Shown piece by piece: positions 16,087-25,583 of a stretch of 40,852 bases of DNA. A model generated the notes under the pieces. That model made no database searches and had not been told where the DNA came from. It was given only the letters and a program-made list of their open reading frames with translations. This DNA comes from an uncultured Treponema sp. Its GTDB lineage: Bacteria > Spirochaetota > Spirochaetia > Treponematales > Treponemataceae. The stretch is taken from the NCBI GenBank assembly GCA_947177175.1, contig CAMWTK010000016.1:1-40852 (forward strand). Reading direction: 5' to 3'. Position 1 is the stretch's first letter, and every line of letters starts with the position of its first letter. The position numbers and the translations under genes are program-made.

Positions 16087-16605
16087 TCAGTTCAGCCCAA
16101 GCTCGGAGATAACTTTGTCCGTCACGTCAACGGAAGAACTGTACCACAGAATGGCATTCGCCTGCTGCAAACTCAGAATCATGCTGAAGCCCTCGTGCTC
16201 GGCGACGCGCTCAATCGTGCTGTACAATTTCCGGTAGAACGCATCGGAATTTTGCAGCGAAGTCTTGAGCGACTCCAGCTCGATATTCTTTGCGTTCGTG
16301 TACTGCGTCAGGTTGTCGGTTTTCTTGGCGATCTCAGCCTCGACGCGCAGCGCGGCACTGTCGTCCCCGCTGTTCTGGTAGTCCAGTTTCTGCCGCTGCA
16401 GCTTCTGGATTTCGTCCGTGCGCTTGTTGATTTCGTTCTGAAAATCAGCCTTTTTGTTCTCATAATTCCGCACCGGCGCGGAGTTGCGGAAATATGCGGC
16501 ATAGACGCGCGACGTGTCCACCACACCGAAGCGCGTAATCTGCTGGGAAAAAGCCACGCCGCAGGCAAAAACGGCGAGCGCGCTGAGCACCATCAATTTC
16601 TTCAT
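16087..16605 (-). CDS. skp: OmpH/Skp-family periplasmic chaperone
   Basis: A 172-residue exported chaperone that escorts outer-membrane proteins to BamA. The signal peptide MKKLMVLSALAVFACGVAFSQ is followed by the short strand TRFGVVDTSRVYAAYF and then a long charged coiled coil (about 45-120) forming the tentacle. It ends in the beta strands EGFSMILSLQQANAILWYS and DVTDKVISELG. The frame extends upstream, but ATG 16605 begins the signal peptide and has GAGTGG before it. It sits directly between bamA and mutS. Length and layout are normal. Confidence 0.93.
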   Translation of the reverse strand: MKKLMVLSALAVFACGVAFSQQITRFGVVDTSRVYAAYFRNSAPVRNYENKKADFQNEINKRTDEIQKLQRQKLDYQNSGDDSAALRVEAEIAKKTDNLTQYTNAKNIELESLKTSLQNSDAFYRKLYSTIERVAEHEGFSMILSLQQANAILWYSSSVDVTDKVISELGLN

Positions 16606-16638
16606 AGCAACCACTCTATCAAAAGCCCGCAAAAAAAT

Positions 16639-19062
16639 CTAGCGGTTCGTAATATTGAACGAAAGCACGAATTTCCACGTGTCATGCCAGTTGACGCTGC
16701 CGTCCTCCACGCGGAACGTGTTGGCAAACAGCAGCCGCAACGGGAACTGCGGAATGCAGAAACGGATTCCCGGTCCCACGCTGAAATAAAAGTCGCCCAC
16801 GCCAATATCTTTCAGCCGCCACACGTCCTTGGTAATGACCGCCGCATCCGCCCAGCCGTCAAGCGCGAGCACGCCCGGCACGATCGGCATCCGCAGCTCA
16901 AGGTTCGCGTCCCACAACGCCTTGCCGCGGTGCTTGTTGTAGATGTTCGTCCAGCCGCGCCCGTTGAACATGCCGTCAATGTACAGGCGGCTCGACTCGC
17001 CGATTGCCGTGTTCGGCGCGGGGAACTGCATTGACAAGCCCATGTACGCGGCGAGCACCAGCTTGAGGCTCCATTTTTCGGTGAACGGCACGTTGACGAG
17101 CGTCAGGTATTTTTCCAGCTTCGTATCGCTGCGCAGGAAATATTCGTTTTCGATGGGAGTCAGGCCGTACCAGGACAGCCGCTGGCTCGCAAACCAGCCG
17201 CGCGACGGGTCGTAATTGATGTCGCGGGCATCGATTGAGAACGACGACCACACGGAATTCTGCCAGCCCCAGCGGTTCGCGTACTCGCTCACGTCCGTGT
17301 CGAGCGGTATGTACAGATCCTCGTCGTAGATATTGTTCACCAAACTTCCCGTTATGCCGCCGGAAAGCGAAAGGATTGCCCAGTCGGGAGTCCAGCGGTG
17401 CCCCAATGACAGGCCGAGCGACCATTTGAACTGATCATAATCCATATAATACGAATCGTCGTCAACAATGCCGTCCGCGTCAAAGCGCAGGCGCAACGCC
17501 GTCAGGCTCGAATGGGAAAAACTGGTGCTTATGGACGTGTTGATCGGCATACCCCACAGCCAGTTTTCCCCGTAACTCAGGTTGATTGACTGCTCATCCG
17601 TAGAGACCGTCGCCCCGGCACTGACCGACTTTCCCGATCCGCGCACGTTGCTGTCCTGCCATTTGACGAACAGCGCGAACGGCAAGTCATCGGGATCGGA
17701 AACGCCGCTGAACGTAACGCCGAACTCAATCGACGTGGTGGACTGCTCCTCCACCGTAATCACCAAATCGACCAAATTGTCTTCCGAGCCGGGAACGATG
17801 TCGGGAACGACCGCGCTGAAATACTGCAAGTTGTACAGATTGCGCAATCCCGTCGTGACCTTTGCCTTGGAGAAAATATCCCCCGACTCCACGGGCATCT
17901 CGCGGCGGATGACATAATCCTTCGTGCGGGTATTTCCCTTGATGATGACGTTCTCCACGTGGCTGCGCACGTTCTCCCCGATTTGCAGGACATAGGAAAT
18001 CTGCTTCGTCTCCGCGTCCTTTGACGGAATCGGCTGGAACTGGTTTGACGTATAGCCGTTCTCATAATACAAGTCGGCAATCGCCATGATGCTTTCCTGA
18101 AAGCGCGTCTGGCTGAACACCTTGTCCGGCTGCTGGCGCATGAGCGAATACAGTTTCTCGTCGGTAAAAATCGTGTTGCCCACAAAAGTAATGCCGCCGA
18201 ACGTGTACTGCGAGCCTTCCTGTATGACGAACGTAATGGTCAGCTCGTCGCGCTCCTTTTTCTCGTTCACGGTGACTTCGCGCGTCACGTCAATTACCGA
18301 CGCATCAATGTAGCCGTTGTTCTGATAGTACGCCACGATCGCCTGTTTGTCCGCCTCCAGCATCGACTCCTGGAACGCGCCCTTGCTGAACAAGCCGACT
18401 TCTTTCAGCTTGATTTTTCCGCGCAACGTCTTTGCCGAATAGACCTTGTTTCCCCGGAAGTCGATGGTCGCGATGACCGACGATCGTCCCTCGTCAATGA
18501 CGAACGTCACCTCCACGCCCCGGTCAGTCTCCTTGACCGAAGACGTGACCTGCACGTTGGTGAACCCCTTGCCCAGATATTCCACGCGGATGGCACGCAC
18601 GTCGTTGAGCATCTTGCTTTCGATAAAAACGTCTTTTTCCTTGGTGGAAATGGCATCTTTCAGCTCCGTGGCGCGCACGGAACGGTTGCCGCGGAACAGC
18701 ACGCGGCTCACCACGGGACGTTCGGTAACCGTAAACACAATGGAAACAGTGTTGCGCCGCGCGTCGCCAGGCAACGCCTCCGGCTCAACGTCGTCAAACA
18801 AATCGAGCGCGTAAATGCGGTCAATCATGTCGGCGAACAGCTCGTCCGTGAACCTGCGCCCGACGAACCCGCTCGTAATGCCGTCAACATCCTTGCTGCT
18901 GACGCTTTTCAGCCCCTTGAACGAAACATCTTTTATCAGCTTGCCGTAATACCAGGTGGCATCAGTTTCCGTTCCCGCAGCCTCCGCATCCTGCGCAAAC
19001 AAGGCGGACACCGAAGCAAACGAAAGGGAAAAAGCAATAAAACAAGCAACCAGACGGCGCAT
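16639..19062 (-). CDS. bamA: Outer-membrane assembly factor BamA
   Basis: An 807-residue Omp85 protein that inserts beta-barrels into the outer membrane. ATG 19062 is chosen because AGGAG lies 6 bp upstream and a signal peptide follows (LVACFIAFSLSFASVSALFAQ). Five POTRA-like repeats fill about residues 35-430 (for example ISFKGLKS-type starts, VLFRGNRSVRATEL, IDFRGNKVYSAKTLRGKI, ITFVGNTIFTDEKL, VIIKGNTRTKDYVIRREM). The rest is the barrel with GRGWTNIYNKHRGKALWDANLELRMPI near the VRGF/LRGY-equivalent region. The T. pallidum counterpart (TP0326) is a known surface antigen. It is co-directional with tamB upstream and skp downstream. Confidence 0.96.
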   Translation of the reverse strand: MRRLVACFIAFSLSFASVSALFAQDAEAAGTETDATWYYGKLIKDVSFKGLKSVSSKDVDGITSGFVGRRFTDELFADMIDRIYALDLFDDVEPEALPGDARRNTVSIVFTVTERPVVSRVLFRGNRSVRATELKDAISTKEKDVFIESKMLNDVRAIRVEYLGKGFTNVQVTSSVKETDRGVEVTFVIDEGRSSVIATIDFRGNKVYSAKTLRGKIKLKEVGLFSKGAFQESMLEADKQAIVAYYQNNGYIDASVIDVTREVTVNEKKERDELTITFVIQEGSQYTFGGITFVGNTIFTDEKLYSLMRQQPDKVFSQTRFQESIMAIADLYYENGYTSNQFQPIPSKDAETKQISYVLQIGENVRSHVENVIIKGNTRTKDYVIRREMPVESGDIFSKAKVTTGLRNLYNLQYFSAVVPDIVPGSEDNLVDLVITVEEQSTTSIEFGVTFSGVSDPDDLPFALFVKWQDSNVRGSGKSVSAGATVSTDEQSINLSYGENWLWGMPINTSISTSFSHSSLTALRLRFDADGIVDDDSYYMDYDQFKWSLGLSLGHRWTPDWAILSLSGGITGSLVNNIYDEDLYIPLDTDVSEYANRWGWQNSVWSSFSIDARDINYDPSRGWFASQRLSWYGLTPIENEYFLRSDTKLEKYLTLVNVPFTEKWSLKLVLAAYMGLSMQFPAPNTAIGESSRLYIDGMFNGRGWTNIYNKHRGKALWDANLELRMPIVPGVLALDGWADAAVITKDVWRLKDIGVGDFYFSVGPGIRFCIPQFPLRLLFANTFRVEDGSVNWHDTWKFVLSFNITNR

Positions 19063-19113
19063 AGCAACTCCTGTAACACGCACTTTTTTCTATAAAACAA
19101 CACCCACTGCCGT

Positions 19114-22100
19114 TCAGAACGAGAACTTCCACGACAACGTTATGGACGTAGACGGAACCCACAGATTGTTCTGGATAGCCTCAATATTCGGCGCGATACC
19201 CCAGCGGATATTGACAAACGGAGATGCCATTTCCAGACTGAATTCCGGCTGGAACACAAGATTTCCCACCGAGCCGCTGTCCCCCGATTTCGTCTCGTCA
19301 TACGTCCAGTGCATGAGCGCGTCCGCATACAGGGAACTGCCGAAGTATTTTCCAATATAAACAGCCGAGTTGTCAAAATAGTTACTAAAACTCGTGCGGC
19401 GGTCGGCAAAATTCCGGTCGGTGTTCACCTTGACCACGTTCTGCAAGAAATTCGTCCGTATGGAGAATATATCAAAGCGCAGCGTTTCGCGCAACGCATT
19501 CTCAATCCGGTTAATGACGACGGACTGCAACAGCATATCGCCCGCCGCCCCGCCGAACTGCCCCGCGCTCTCCGCGTCGGCAGTGATGACCTGACCGAGC
19601 AGCGTCATGATTTCCGCCTCGGACTTTGCCGGAGACGCGCTGAACTGCGGGGTGAACGCGCTGACCGGCTGATTCACCGCAGAAAGCGTGATCGTGACCG
19701 GGCTGCCGTTCGTGTCGCGCTCGCGTGTCTCCGCGCGGACGGTGACGCGCGGGTCAATCAAATCCTGCGTCTCGTTGAAGACAATCCGGCCTTCTTTCAT
19801 GTAGAAGTTGCGGTTGAGCCAGACAATCTGCCCGCCACGCAGCGCGACATCGCCTTTCAGGCTGAAATTGCCGCTCGCGCCGTCAAACGTGAGCGAAAGC
19901 ATCGTGTTCGGCACGACAATGCCGCGCAAGAACGGATTGAACAGCATCTGCACGCGCTGCCCGATCCGGATGCCCAAATCCACGGTCACCACGATAGGGG
20001 ACGGCTGACGCTCTTCTGCCGCGTCGCCGTTGCGCTTGAATGAGAACAGCGAAAAGAAATCCGTGCCGGAAAGCGTGTCCTGCAATGACGAAAGCACCAC
20101 CTCAACGTCGGCATCGTTTGGCTCGATTTTGCCGGAAACGGTCATGTCCGTGCCCTCAAGCGTGATATTCAGGTCGTCCAGCCCGACTGAGCCTTTGTAG
20201 CGGATGAGCGGGAGCGTCATATCGACCGGCACGTAATTGCGCTCGGGAGTCCGCAAGCCAAGGTCGATCAGGCCGATTTTCCAGCGGTTGAATTCGACGC
20301 GCGCATCGACGTTCACCGCGCCGGTCTTTGTGGTGCATTTGGTCGGCGGCACGGTCAGCACGCTCTGCACGATGGCGGCGGCAATGCGGTCGGCGCGGAA
20401 CACCGCCTGCGAAACCAGCGGAATCGTAAAGGCGGGATCGTCCAGGACGAGCGAGCCGTCGAATTCGGGGTCGGCAGGCATGCCGCTGATCGTGAGCGAG
20501 CCGTGCGCGTCGCCCTGCGAAATCGTAATGAACGGAATCGTGACGACCGAAGCCAGCTCCGCAAGGTCGCTGCGCAGATTCGTGATGGCAAGATTCAGGT
20601 GCTGCTTGGAAACCTGCCCCGCAAGCTCCAGCTGCACGGGCATATCGTCGCCGAACCGCGCCGCCACCGTGCCGCCGTCAAACCAAGTCGCCGCGATGCC
20701 GTCGCCGTCCTGAGAAAACAGGTCGAACCGGCCGGGCACGCGCATGAGCGACAGGTCAAAGGCGAACGGCGAGGGAAACAGCCCGCCCGAAACGGAGGCG
20801 GAACGCAGCGAAACCGTATAATACTGCGGCGGCCGCCATTTCTCCACGGGCGGCACGCCGGAAACGGAAACCGTCAGCGGGACTGAGAACGATTCGTTCA
20901 GCACGGTGCCGGAAAACGGAATCGTCGCCGTTCCCGAAAAATCCGCCGGGTTGAACTGCGCCCGGGCATCGGTCACCTTGAGCTGCGCCCAGCTTGCCGA
21001 CAGATCCTCCACGCTCACGCCGCTGTCGTCAAGGACGGCGTTTCCGTGCGCCACGAGCGAAGAACCGTACAGCCCCGCGCTCACATTGCGCACGTTCAGC
21101 GACACGAACGGATTGCTCACCGTGCCGCTCGCCGTCGCCGAAGCGGAAAGCGTGTTGTCCGCATTCTGGTCGCCCAAAAAACGCGCGAGCGGAAACCGCT
21201 CCACGTCCGCCTGCGCGGTGAAGTAAAAATCGTTCTTTATGGCATCCGCCGAAAACGCCCGCTGCCCGGGATTGGAGGCATCGGCGCGCAGGGTGAGCGT
21301 CTCATTCGTGGTCGCGCTCGCGGCGTTCAGGTCGATATGGACGGAATCGAACATGCGGCCGTTCATGTTCCACAGGACATTCCCGCTGCCGTGCAGCAAG
21401 GAAACCGCGTCCGAATACGTCAGGTCGTGCATCATAAAGCCGTAGCGGTTCAGCGTGCCCGCGCAGGCGACCCGCGGATTCGCCCGGAAAAAGCCGGAAC
21501 TGTCCTCCGCCTCAAACTGCACCAGCTCCACGGTGAAGTCGCTGGAATCCGTCCAGCTGAACGTGGCGTTTGCGGACAGCGAGCCGATGATTTTTCCGAG
21601 CGATACGGGAAGCGACGCGAATCGCACCGAGCCAAAGCGGTCGTCGCCGAACGCGACCATCGCGTCAAAATCGTAGTCGCCTGCAACGGAAAGCCACCCC
21701 GAATCGTACCTGCCGTTGAGCCGGTACGGCACGGCATTCACGACGAAATCGCCGAAGAACGAAAAATTGTCGAATCCGCTTGAGAAATCCGCCGTCATCG
21801 CCGCGTTCGCGCTGATTCCGCCGAACTGCAAGTCGAACTGCGTCAGCTGCACCGTCTGATTGGAGCCGTTCGCCCCGAACAGCAACATCTCACGGTCTTT
21901 CGTCGTGTTCGCGACCAGACACAGCGGCGCGTTGAACGTAAAATCGCGGAAGTCCGACCACAGGTAGATGTCGAACGGGTCTGCCATGATGTACGGCGCA
22001 AGACTCGGCGCAAGCGAAGCAATCGTCCGCGCCTGACGCTCCTTGGCAAAAAACGCGCCGATCTGCGCGGCGCTGTCCAAAAACACGTTGTGCACGGAGA

Positions 22101-23580
22101 CCTGCGCCTGTATGTACGGCCGCTGCTCAAACACGCAGCTTCCCAAAACGGTAACCTGCCCCGCCTCGTCATAGTCCGCGTGCGCATAGTCACTGAACGA
22201 AGCCGTCACGTCAATCGAACGGTTCCGCGGCACGAGCGTCGCCTCCACGGCAGACAGACTCCGCTCGCCCAGGAACAGCTGGGGCGAGAACAGCATGAAT
22301 CCTTCGGACAGCGGGTCAAAATAGACCTCGCCGGAAAGCGCGTTCCCGTTGGGCAGCACGTAATAGTCGCACGAAAGCATGCCCGACGGCTGAATCTTCC
22401 TGATGTCAAAGTCGCCGGAAAACTGCGCCTGCACGACGCTCCCCGTCGTGGAAAGCGTATCAAAACGCACATGCTCCTTGTCACCCGCCACGACCGCGCG
22501 CAACCGCACGTCCCCACCGAGCAACGACGGCGTTATGTCGGCAAACAGGTCAGTCTTGTAGGCAATCTGTCGGTCCGCATACGAAAACGAAGCCGTCCCC
22601 GTCAGCCGCGTGCCGGAGAACATCTGAATGTACCGGGGCGCGCGCTGAATGCGTACCAGCTGATACGGATTGAAATGGTCGAACGTCCCCGAAACCGAAA
22701 ACGCCTTGTTCCGAAAATCCTGCCGGGCAACCGCCGCATACGGCATGACCGAACGCATTGAGCGCATCTGCAACACAAAGTCGTCGTAATTGACGAGCAC
22801 GTCCATCTGCGACACGGTGGCGTCCGCATTGCTCGCGCTCGAAAGCCGCACCATTGCCGAGCTGCCGTCAATCTCAGGCATGACCGTGCCGTTGATGTCA
22901 AAATTCACCGCCATCACGACGGGCTTGCCGTCCGCCGCAAGGTGCGGCGTAAAGTACCGCGCCCTGCCGTTCCCACGCGCCGTCACGCCGCTCGCGTTAA
23001 AGCTGTTGCGCAGCGAAAGGTTCTTGAGCGTGGCGAGCACGTCATTATGCGCATCGGAATAGTGGAACGACAGGTTCTTCACCTGCACCAAAAACGGCAC
23101 GTCGATGTTGAACGTGCGCAGGTCAAAATGACGGGCGGCGCGGTCGGCATGATCCCCGTCGTCCTTCCTGAACACGCCGACCAGACGCAGGAACGTCTCC
23201 TTGTCGCTGAGCATATCGTACTCAACCGTCACGCCGTTCACCGTCACCGAGCGGATGGCATAGGCGGGGTTCGCCGAGAAAAAATCCCAGAAGCGGTAGG
23301 CGACCGTAACGCGCCGAATTTCCGCCATTTTTTTGCCCGAAGTCCGGTCCGAGACCACTATACCTTTTATGCCGATTGCTGATAGAATGGACGGCGAGAG
23401 CGACTGGTACGAAAACGAAAATCCCGTCAGGGTCTCCGCTTTTTCGACCAGCTGCCTTTCCAACGAAGACAATGCGTTTCCCACGCGGATATACACCGGC
23501 CGTATGACCGCGACCGCCGCAAACAGCATGAGGATAAAAATAATGCTGCCAACGCTTATGCGCTGATTCCGGGAATTCAT
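19114..23580 (-). CDS. tamB: TamB-like translocation/lipid-transfer protein
   Basis: A 1488-residue envelope protein anchored by one N-terminal membrane helix (SVGSIIFILMLFAAVAVIRPVYI) and built mostly of repeated beta strands, as in the AsmA/TamB bridge proteins. The C-terminal 400 or so residues match the conserved TamB domain: IRIGQRVQMLFNPFLRGIV, then GGQIVWLNRNFYMKEGRIVFNE, AEIMTLLGQVITADAES and a terminal SITLSWKFSF. ATG 23580 is preferred over upstream codons because it begins the anchor. It lies 51 bp upstream of bamA. TamB works with an Omp85 partner; here bamA itself is the neighbour, as in T. pallidum. Confidence 0.93.
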   Translation of the reverse strand: MNSRNQRISVGSIIFILMLFAAVAVIRPVYIRVGNALSSLERQLVEKAETLTGFSFSYQSLSPSILSAIGIKGIVVSDRTSGKKMAEIRRVTVAYRFWDFFSANPAYAIRSVTVNGVTVEYDMLSDKETFLRLVGVFRKDDGDHADRAARHFDLRTFNIDVPFLVQVKNLSFHYSDAHNDVLATLKNLSLRNSFNASGVTARGNGRARYFTPHLAADGKPVVMAVNFDINGTVMPEIDGSSAMVRLSSASNADATVSQMDVLVNYDDFVLQMRSMRSVMPYAAVARQDFRNKAFSVSGTFDHFNPYQLVRIQRAPRYIQMFSGTRLTGTASFSYADRQIAYKTDLFADITPSLLGGDVRLRAVVAGDKEHVRFDTLSTTGSVVQAQFSGDFDIRKIQPSGMLSCDYYVLPNGNALSGEVYFDPLSEGFMLFSPQLFLGERSLSAVEATLVPRNRSIDVTASFSDYAHADYDEAGQVTVLGSCVFEQRPYIQAQVSVHNVFLDSAAQIGAFFAKERQARTIASLAPSLAPYIMADPFDIYLWSDFRDFTFNAPLCLVANTTKDREMLLFGANGSNQTVQLTQFDLQFGGISANAAMTADFSSGFDNFSFFGDFVVNAVPYRLNGRYDSGWLSVAGDYDFDAMVAFGDDRFGSVRFASLPVSLGKIIGSLSANATFSWTDSSDFTVELVQFEAEDSSGFFRANPRVACAGTLNRYGFMMHDLTYSDAVSLLHGSGNVLWNMNGRMFDSVHIDLNAASATTNETLTLRADASNPGQRAFSADAIKNDFYFTAQADVERFPLARFLGDQNADNTLSASATASGTVSNPFVSLNVRNVSAGLYGSSLVAHGNAVLDDSGVSVEDLSASWAQLKVTDARAQFNPADFSGTATIPFSGTVLNESFSVPLTVSVSGVPPVEKWRPPQYYTVSLRSASVSGGLFPSPFAFDLSLMRVPGRFDLFSQDGDGIAATWFDGGTVAARFGDDMPVQLELAGQVSKQHLNLAITNLRSDLAELASVVTIPFITISQGDAHGSLTISGMPADPEFDGSLVLDDPAFTIPLVSQAVFRADRIAAAIVQSVLTVPPTKCTTKTGAVNVDARVEFNRWKIGLIDLGLRTPERNYVPVDMTLPLIRYKGSVGLDDLNITLEGTDMTVSGKIEPNDADVEVVLSSLQDTLSGTDFFSLFSFKRNGDAAEERQPSPIVVTVDLGIRIGQRVQMLFNPFLRGIVVPNTMLSLTFDGASGNFSLKGDVALRGGQIVWLNRNFYMKEGRIVFNETQDLIDPRVTVRAETRERDTNGSPVTITLSAVNQPVSAFTPQFSASPAKSEAEIMTLLGQVITADAESAGQFGGAAGDMLLQSVVINRIENALRETLRFDIFSIRTNFLQNVVKVNTDRNFADRRTSFSNYFDNSAVYIGKYFGSSLYADALMHWTYDETKSGDSGSVGNLVFQPEFSLEMASPFVNIRWGIAPNIEAIQNNLWVPSTSITLSWKFSF

Positions 23581-23626
23581 GGCAAAATCTTCTTTGATAA
23601 TATCGGCAGAAAAACAGGTGCATTGC

Positions 23627-24256
23627 ATGGTATTACAAAACTTTATTGTCTTTGAGGGCATTGACGGCGCGGGAACGACCACCCAAATCGACCTGCTCAG
23701 GACACGCGACGACGCGGAACGGTTCTTCTTCTCCGCCGAGCCGACGGACGAGCCGACCGGCAGATTCCTGCGCACGATGCTGCGCGGCGACGTTACCGTA
23801 GACCCGCGCACCGCCGCCTATCTCTTTGCCGCCGACCGCGCGGAGCATCTGTGGGGAGCAGAGAACGGCATTGCCGCGCAGTGCGCGCGGGGCAAAATCG
23901 CCGTGAGCGACCGCTATTTTTTCTCCAGCCTCGCCTACCAGAGCGTCACCTGCGGAGAAGAGCTGCCGCGCGCGCTCAATGCGCCGTTTCCCCTGCCGCA
24001 GCTGCTCTTTTTCTTCGCCATTGACCCGGCGCGCGCGCTCGAACGGGTGCTCGGACGCGGCAAGCCCGAACTGTACGAAAAAATCGACTTTCAGAAAGCC
24101 ACCGCTGAACGCTACGAGCGCATCATCGCCGAATACGACGGTACGCCACAAGGCAACGGCATGAGAATCGTCCGCATTGATGCGACCCAAAGCAAGGAGC
24201 GCGTCGCAAAAATCATCTCTCAAGAGCTGGAAAACCTGCCGATACTCAAAGCGTGA
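23627..24256 (+). CDS. tmk: Thymidylate kinase
   Basis: A 209-residue kinase converting dTMP to dTDP. It has the P-loop FEGIDGAGTTTQ (9-20) and the DRY motif in VSDRYFFSSLAYQS near residue 92. The arginine-containing EPTDEPTGRFLRTML is the substrate segment. ATG 23627 is chosen, with AGGTG 6 bp upstream. It diverges from tamB across only 46 bp, where GATAATATC offers -10-like sequence in both directions. Its final TGA overlaps the GTG start of the next gene. Length is normal. Confidence 0.95.
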   Translation: MVLQNFIVFEGIDGAGTTTQIDLLRTRDDAERFFFSAEPTDEPTGRFLRTMLRGDVTVDPRTAAYLFAADRAEHLWGAENGIAAQCARGKIAVSDRYFFSSLAYQSVTCGEELPRALNAPFPLPQLLFFFAIDPARALERVLGRGKPELYEKIDFQKATAERYERIIAEYDGTPQGNGMRIVRIDATQSKERVAKIISQELENLPILKA

Positions 24257-24855
24257 AAAAATGGTTTGTCTGTGCCGTCATGCTCGTCGCCGCCCTGCCC
24301 TCGTTCGCCTACGTGGCAAAATACAAAGAGGACTTTTACCGGCTGTTCCACGTGCATTATCAGCAGTACCCCGACGACGTGATGGAGAACATCTACTGGC
24401 TTGAGAAAGCCGTCGCCGCAGACTTCGCCAATCCCCTGTACGCGGCCGCAAAAATCAACGACGAGCGCGACTGGGAAAAATACCGCTACCTTTTCATGAT
24501 GCACGTCAACCTCAAGATCATCGAGCAGTACATGCGGCTGGGATGCACCTACGACCACGCCGTCGCGCATTTTTACGACGCACCCTGGAAAGACATCTAC
24601 CTCGATCAGCTGCAAAAAACAAAGTCGTGCTATGAGACCGGGCTGTACTACTGGCGCGAGGCAAAGCTGTGGGCGGAAAAAGCGAACACGAGCGCGTTCC
24701 GCTTCCTCTGGCTCTCCGACATCCAGCAGTGGGAAGACGAGCGCGAACGGATCAGCACGGGAAAACTCGACTACGAGAAAATCCTGACGCGCGAGCTTGC
24801 CCGCGTACAGGGCGTGATCGACGCGTTCGCCGCAATAGAAAGCAGGAAATACTGA
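24253..24855 (+). CDS. Secreted protein of unknown function, coupled to tmk
   Basis: A 200-residue protein starting at GTG 24253, four bases inside the tmk end (GTGA), so translation is coupled. The signal peptide is KKWFVCAVMLVAALPSFA. The mature part is helical, with many aromatics and histidines (KEDFYRLFHVHYQQYP, YLFMMHVNLKIIEQYMRLG, YYWREAKLWAEKANTSAFRFLWLSD). No catalytic pattern is recognised. A periplasmic or outer-membrane-associated protein conserved in treponemes is likely, given its tight link to a core gene. It closes the core block; the next gene is a convergent regulator 9 bp away. Confidence 0.75.
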   Translation: MKKWFVCAVMLVAALPSFAYVAKYKEDFYRLFHVHYQQYPDDVMENIYWLEKAVAADFANPLYAAAKINDERDWEKYRYLFMMHVNLKIIEQYMRLGCTYDHAVAHFYDAPWKDIYLDQLQKTKSCYETGLYYWREAKLWAEKANTSAFRFLWLSDIQQWEDERERISTGKLDYEKILTRELARVQGVIDAFAAIESRKY

Positions 24856-24864
24856 ACAAAGCAA

Positions 24865-25149
24865 TCAGACAAGTTTCTTCACGAGCAAGATGATTTCATC
24901 GCAGGTTTTTTCGCGCTCCGCATTCGGCGTTTTGAAAAGGATTTCAGGGCGGATTTTCAGCGCGCCACAAATTTTTATCAACGTATAAAGATTCGGAATA
25001 TTCCTGCCGGATTCGATGCAGTTCACTTGATTCTGTGAAAGCCCCGCCGCAAACGAAAGCTCAATCTGAGACATGTTCGCTTTCAGCCGCTCCTCGCGAA
25101 GCCGCGCGAGCACAGAATCCAGCTGCTCCTGATATTCCTGTTCAATCAT
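24865..25149 (-). CDS. XRE-family DNA-binding regulator
   Basis: A 94-residue helix-turn-helix protein: LREERLKANMSQIELSFAAG, then LSQNQVNCIESGRNIPNLYTLIKIC and the usual ALKIRPEILF end. The frame stays open to 25299, but ATG 25149 is preferred because the candidate operator/promoter region (25166-25207) would lie inside a longer gene. It resembles phage-type, restriction-controller or toxin-antitoxin repressors in size. It is transcribed away from the gene at 25255 and forms a divergent regulatory pair with it. It marks the left edge of the accessory island. Confidence 0.85.
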   Translation of the reverse strand: MIEQEYQEQLDSVLARLREERLKANMSQIELSFAAGLSQNQVNCIESGRNIPNLYTLIKICGALKIRPEILFKTPNAEREKTCDEIILLVKKLV

Positions 25150-25165
25150 TTCTACAAAGTACATG

Positions 25166-25207
25166 GAATAACATTGACAAACAACACGGAAATTCATTAT
25201 GTTATTC
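25166..25207. promoter_or_regulatory. Inverted-repeat operator over a rightward promoter
   Basis: A perfect inverted repeat GAATAACAT (25166-25174) and ATGTTATTC (25199-25207), 24-bp spacer, centres 33 bp apart (about three helical turns). On the plus strand TTGACA (25174-25179), 18 bp, TATGTT (25198-25203) forms a promoter for the gene at 25255. Each arm touches a promoter box, so the XRE protein encoded next door probably represses here. The repeat is seen; the binding is inferred. Confidence 0.6.
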
Positions 25208-25254
25208 AATGGATTTCCGTTAATATTCTCAATGGAAAAGCAGGATAAGGGACT

Positions 25255-25545
25255 ATGGACGAAGCACAATTCAGAGATTTTTTGGAAAAGAAAACGCATT
25301 CAGACGGCAAGCATTACACGCTAAAATCGATAACAGCCAGAATGGGCCGTGCGAGAAAAGTGGAGAAACTTCTTGACCGGGATTTGGACGAGATCGTATC
25401 TTCTGATGTAAAAATGCACGACTCATTGCTTACATTACATAATTATGATGACAGGGAAAGAAATCATCAAAATATAACGCGCCTTTATTATGAATTTAGA
25501 AACGGAAAAACTTTTCCAAAATTGAGAGACTTAGCGGAAATATGA
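25255..25545 (+). CDS. Hypothetical protein divergent from the XRE regulator
   Basis: A 96-residue soluble, charged, mainly helical protein: QFRDFLEKKTHSDGKHYTL, then KSITARMGRARKVEKLLDRD and a C-terminal NGKTFPKLRDLAEI. AGGA and AAGGG precede the ATG. I do not recognise it. The promoter upstream overlaps a strong inverted repeat, so the divergent XRE protein probably controls it. The size and divergent arrangement resemble controller/target pairs of restriction or toxin-antitoxin loci, but no partner enzyme follows; the downstream gene is a secreted protein. It could be a remnant N-terminus of a larger restriction-type protein. Confidence 0.65.
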   Translation: MDEAQFRDFLEKKTHSDGKHYTLKSITARMGRARKVEKLLDRDLDEIVSSDVKMHDSLLTLHNYDDRERNHQNITRLYYEFRNGKTFPKLRDLAEI

Positions 25546-25583
25546 ATGAGAAGAATGTGGCATACCACATTAAGGAGCATCTT

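Noticed and set aside
15565-17034. Long plus-strand open frame antisense to mutS, skp and bamA
   Set aside because: Its product is an arginine/histidine-rich mirror of strong known genes with no ribosome site or family pattern.
24865-25545. Restriction-modification controller locus
   Set aside because: The regulator is of the right size, but no methyltransferase or endonuclease gene is adjacent.
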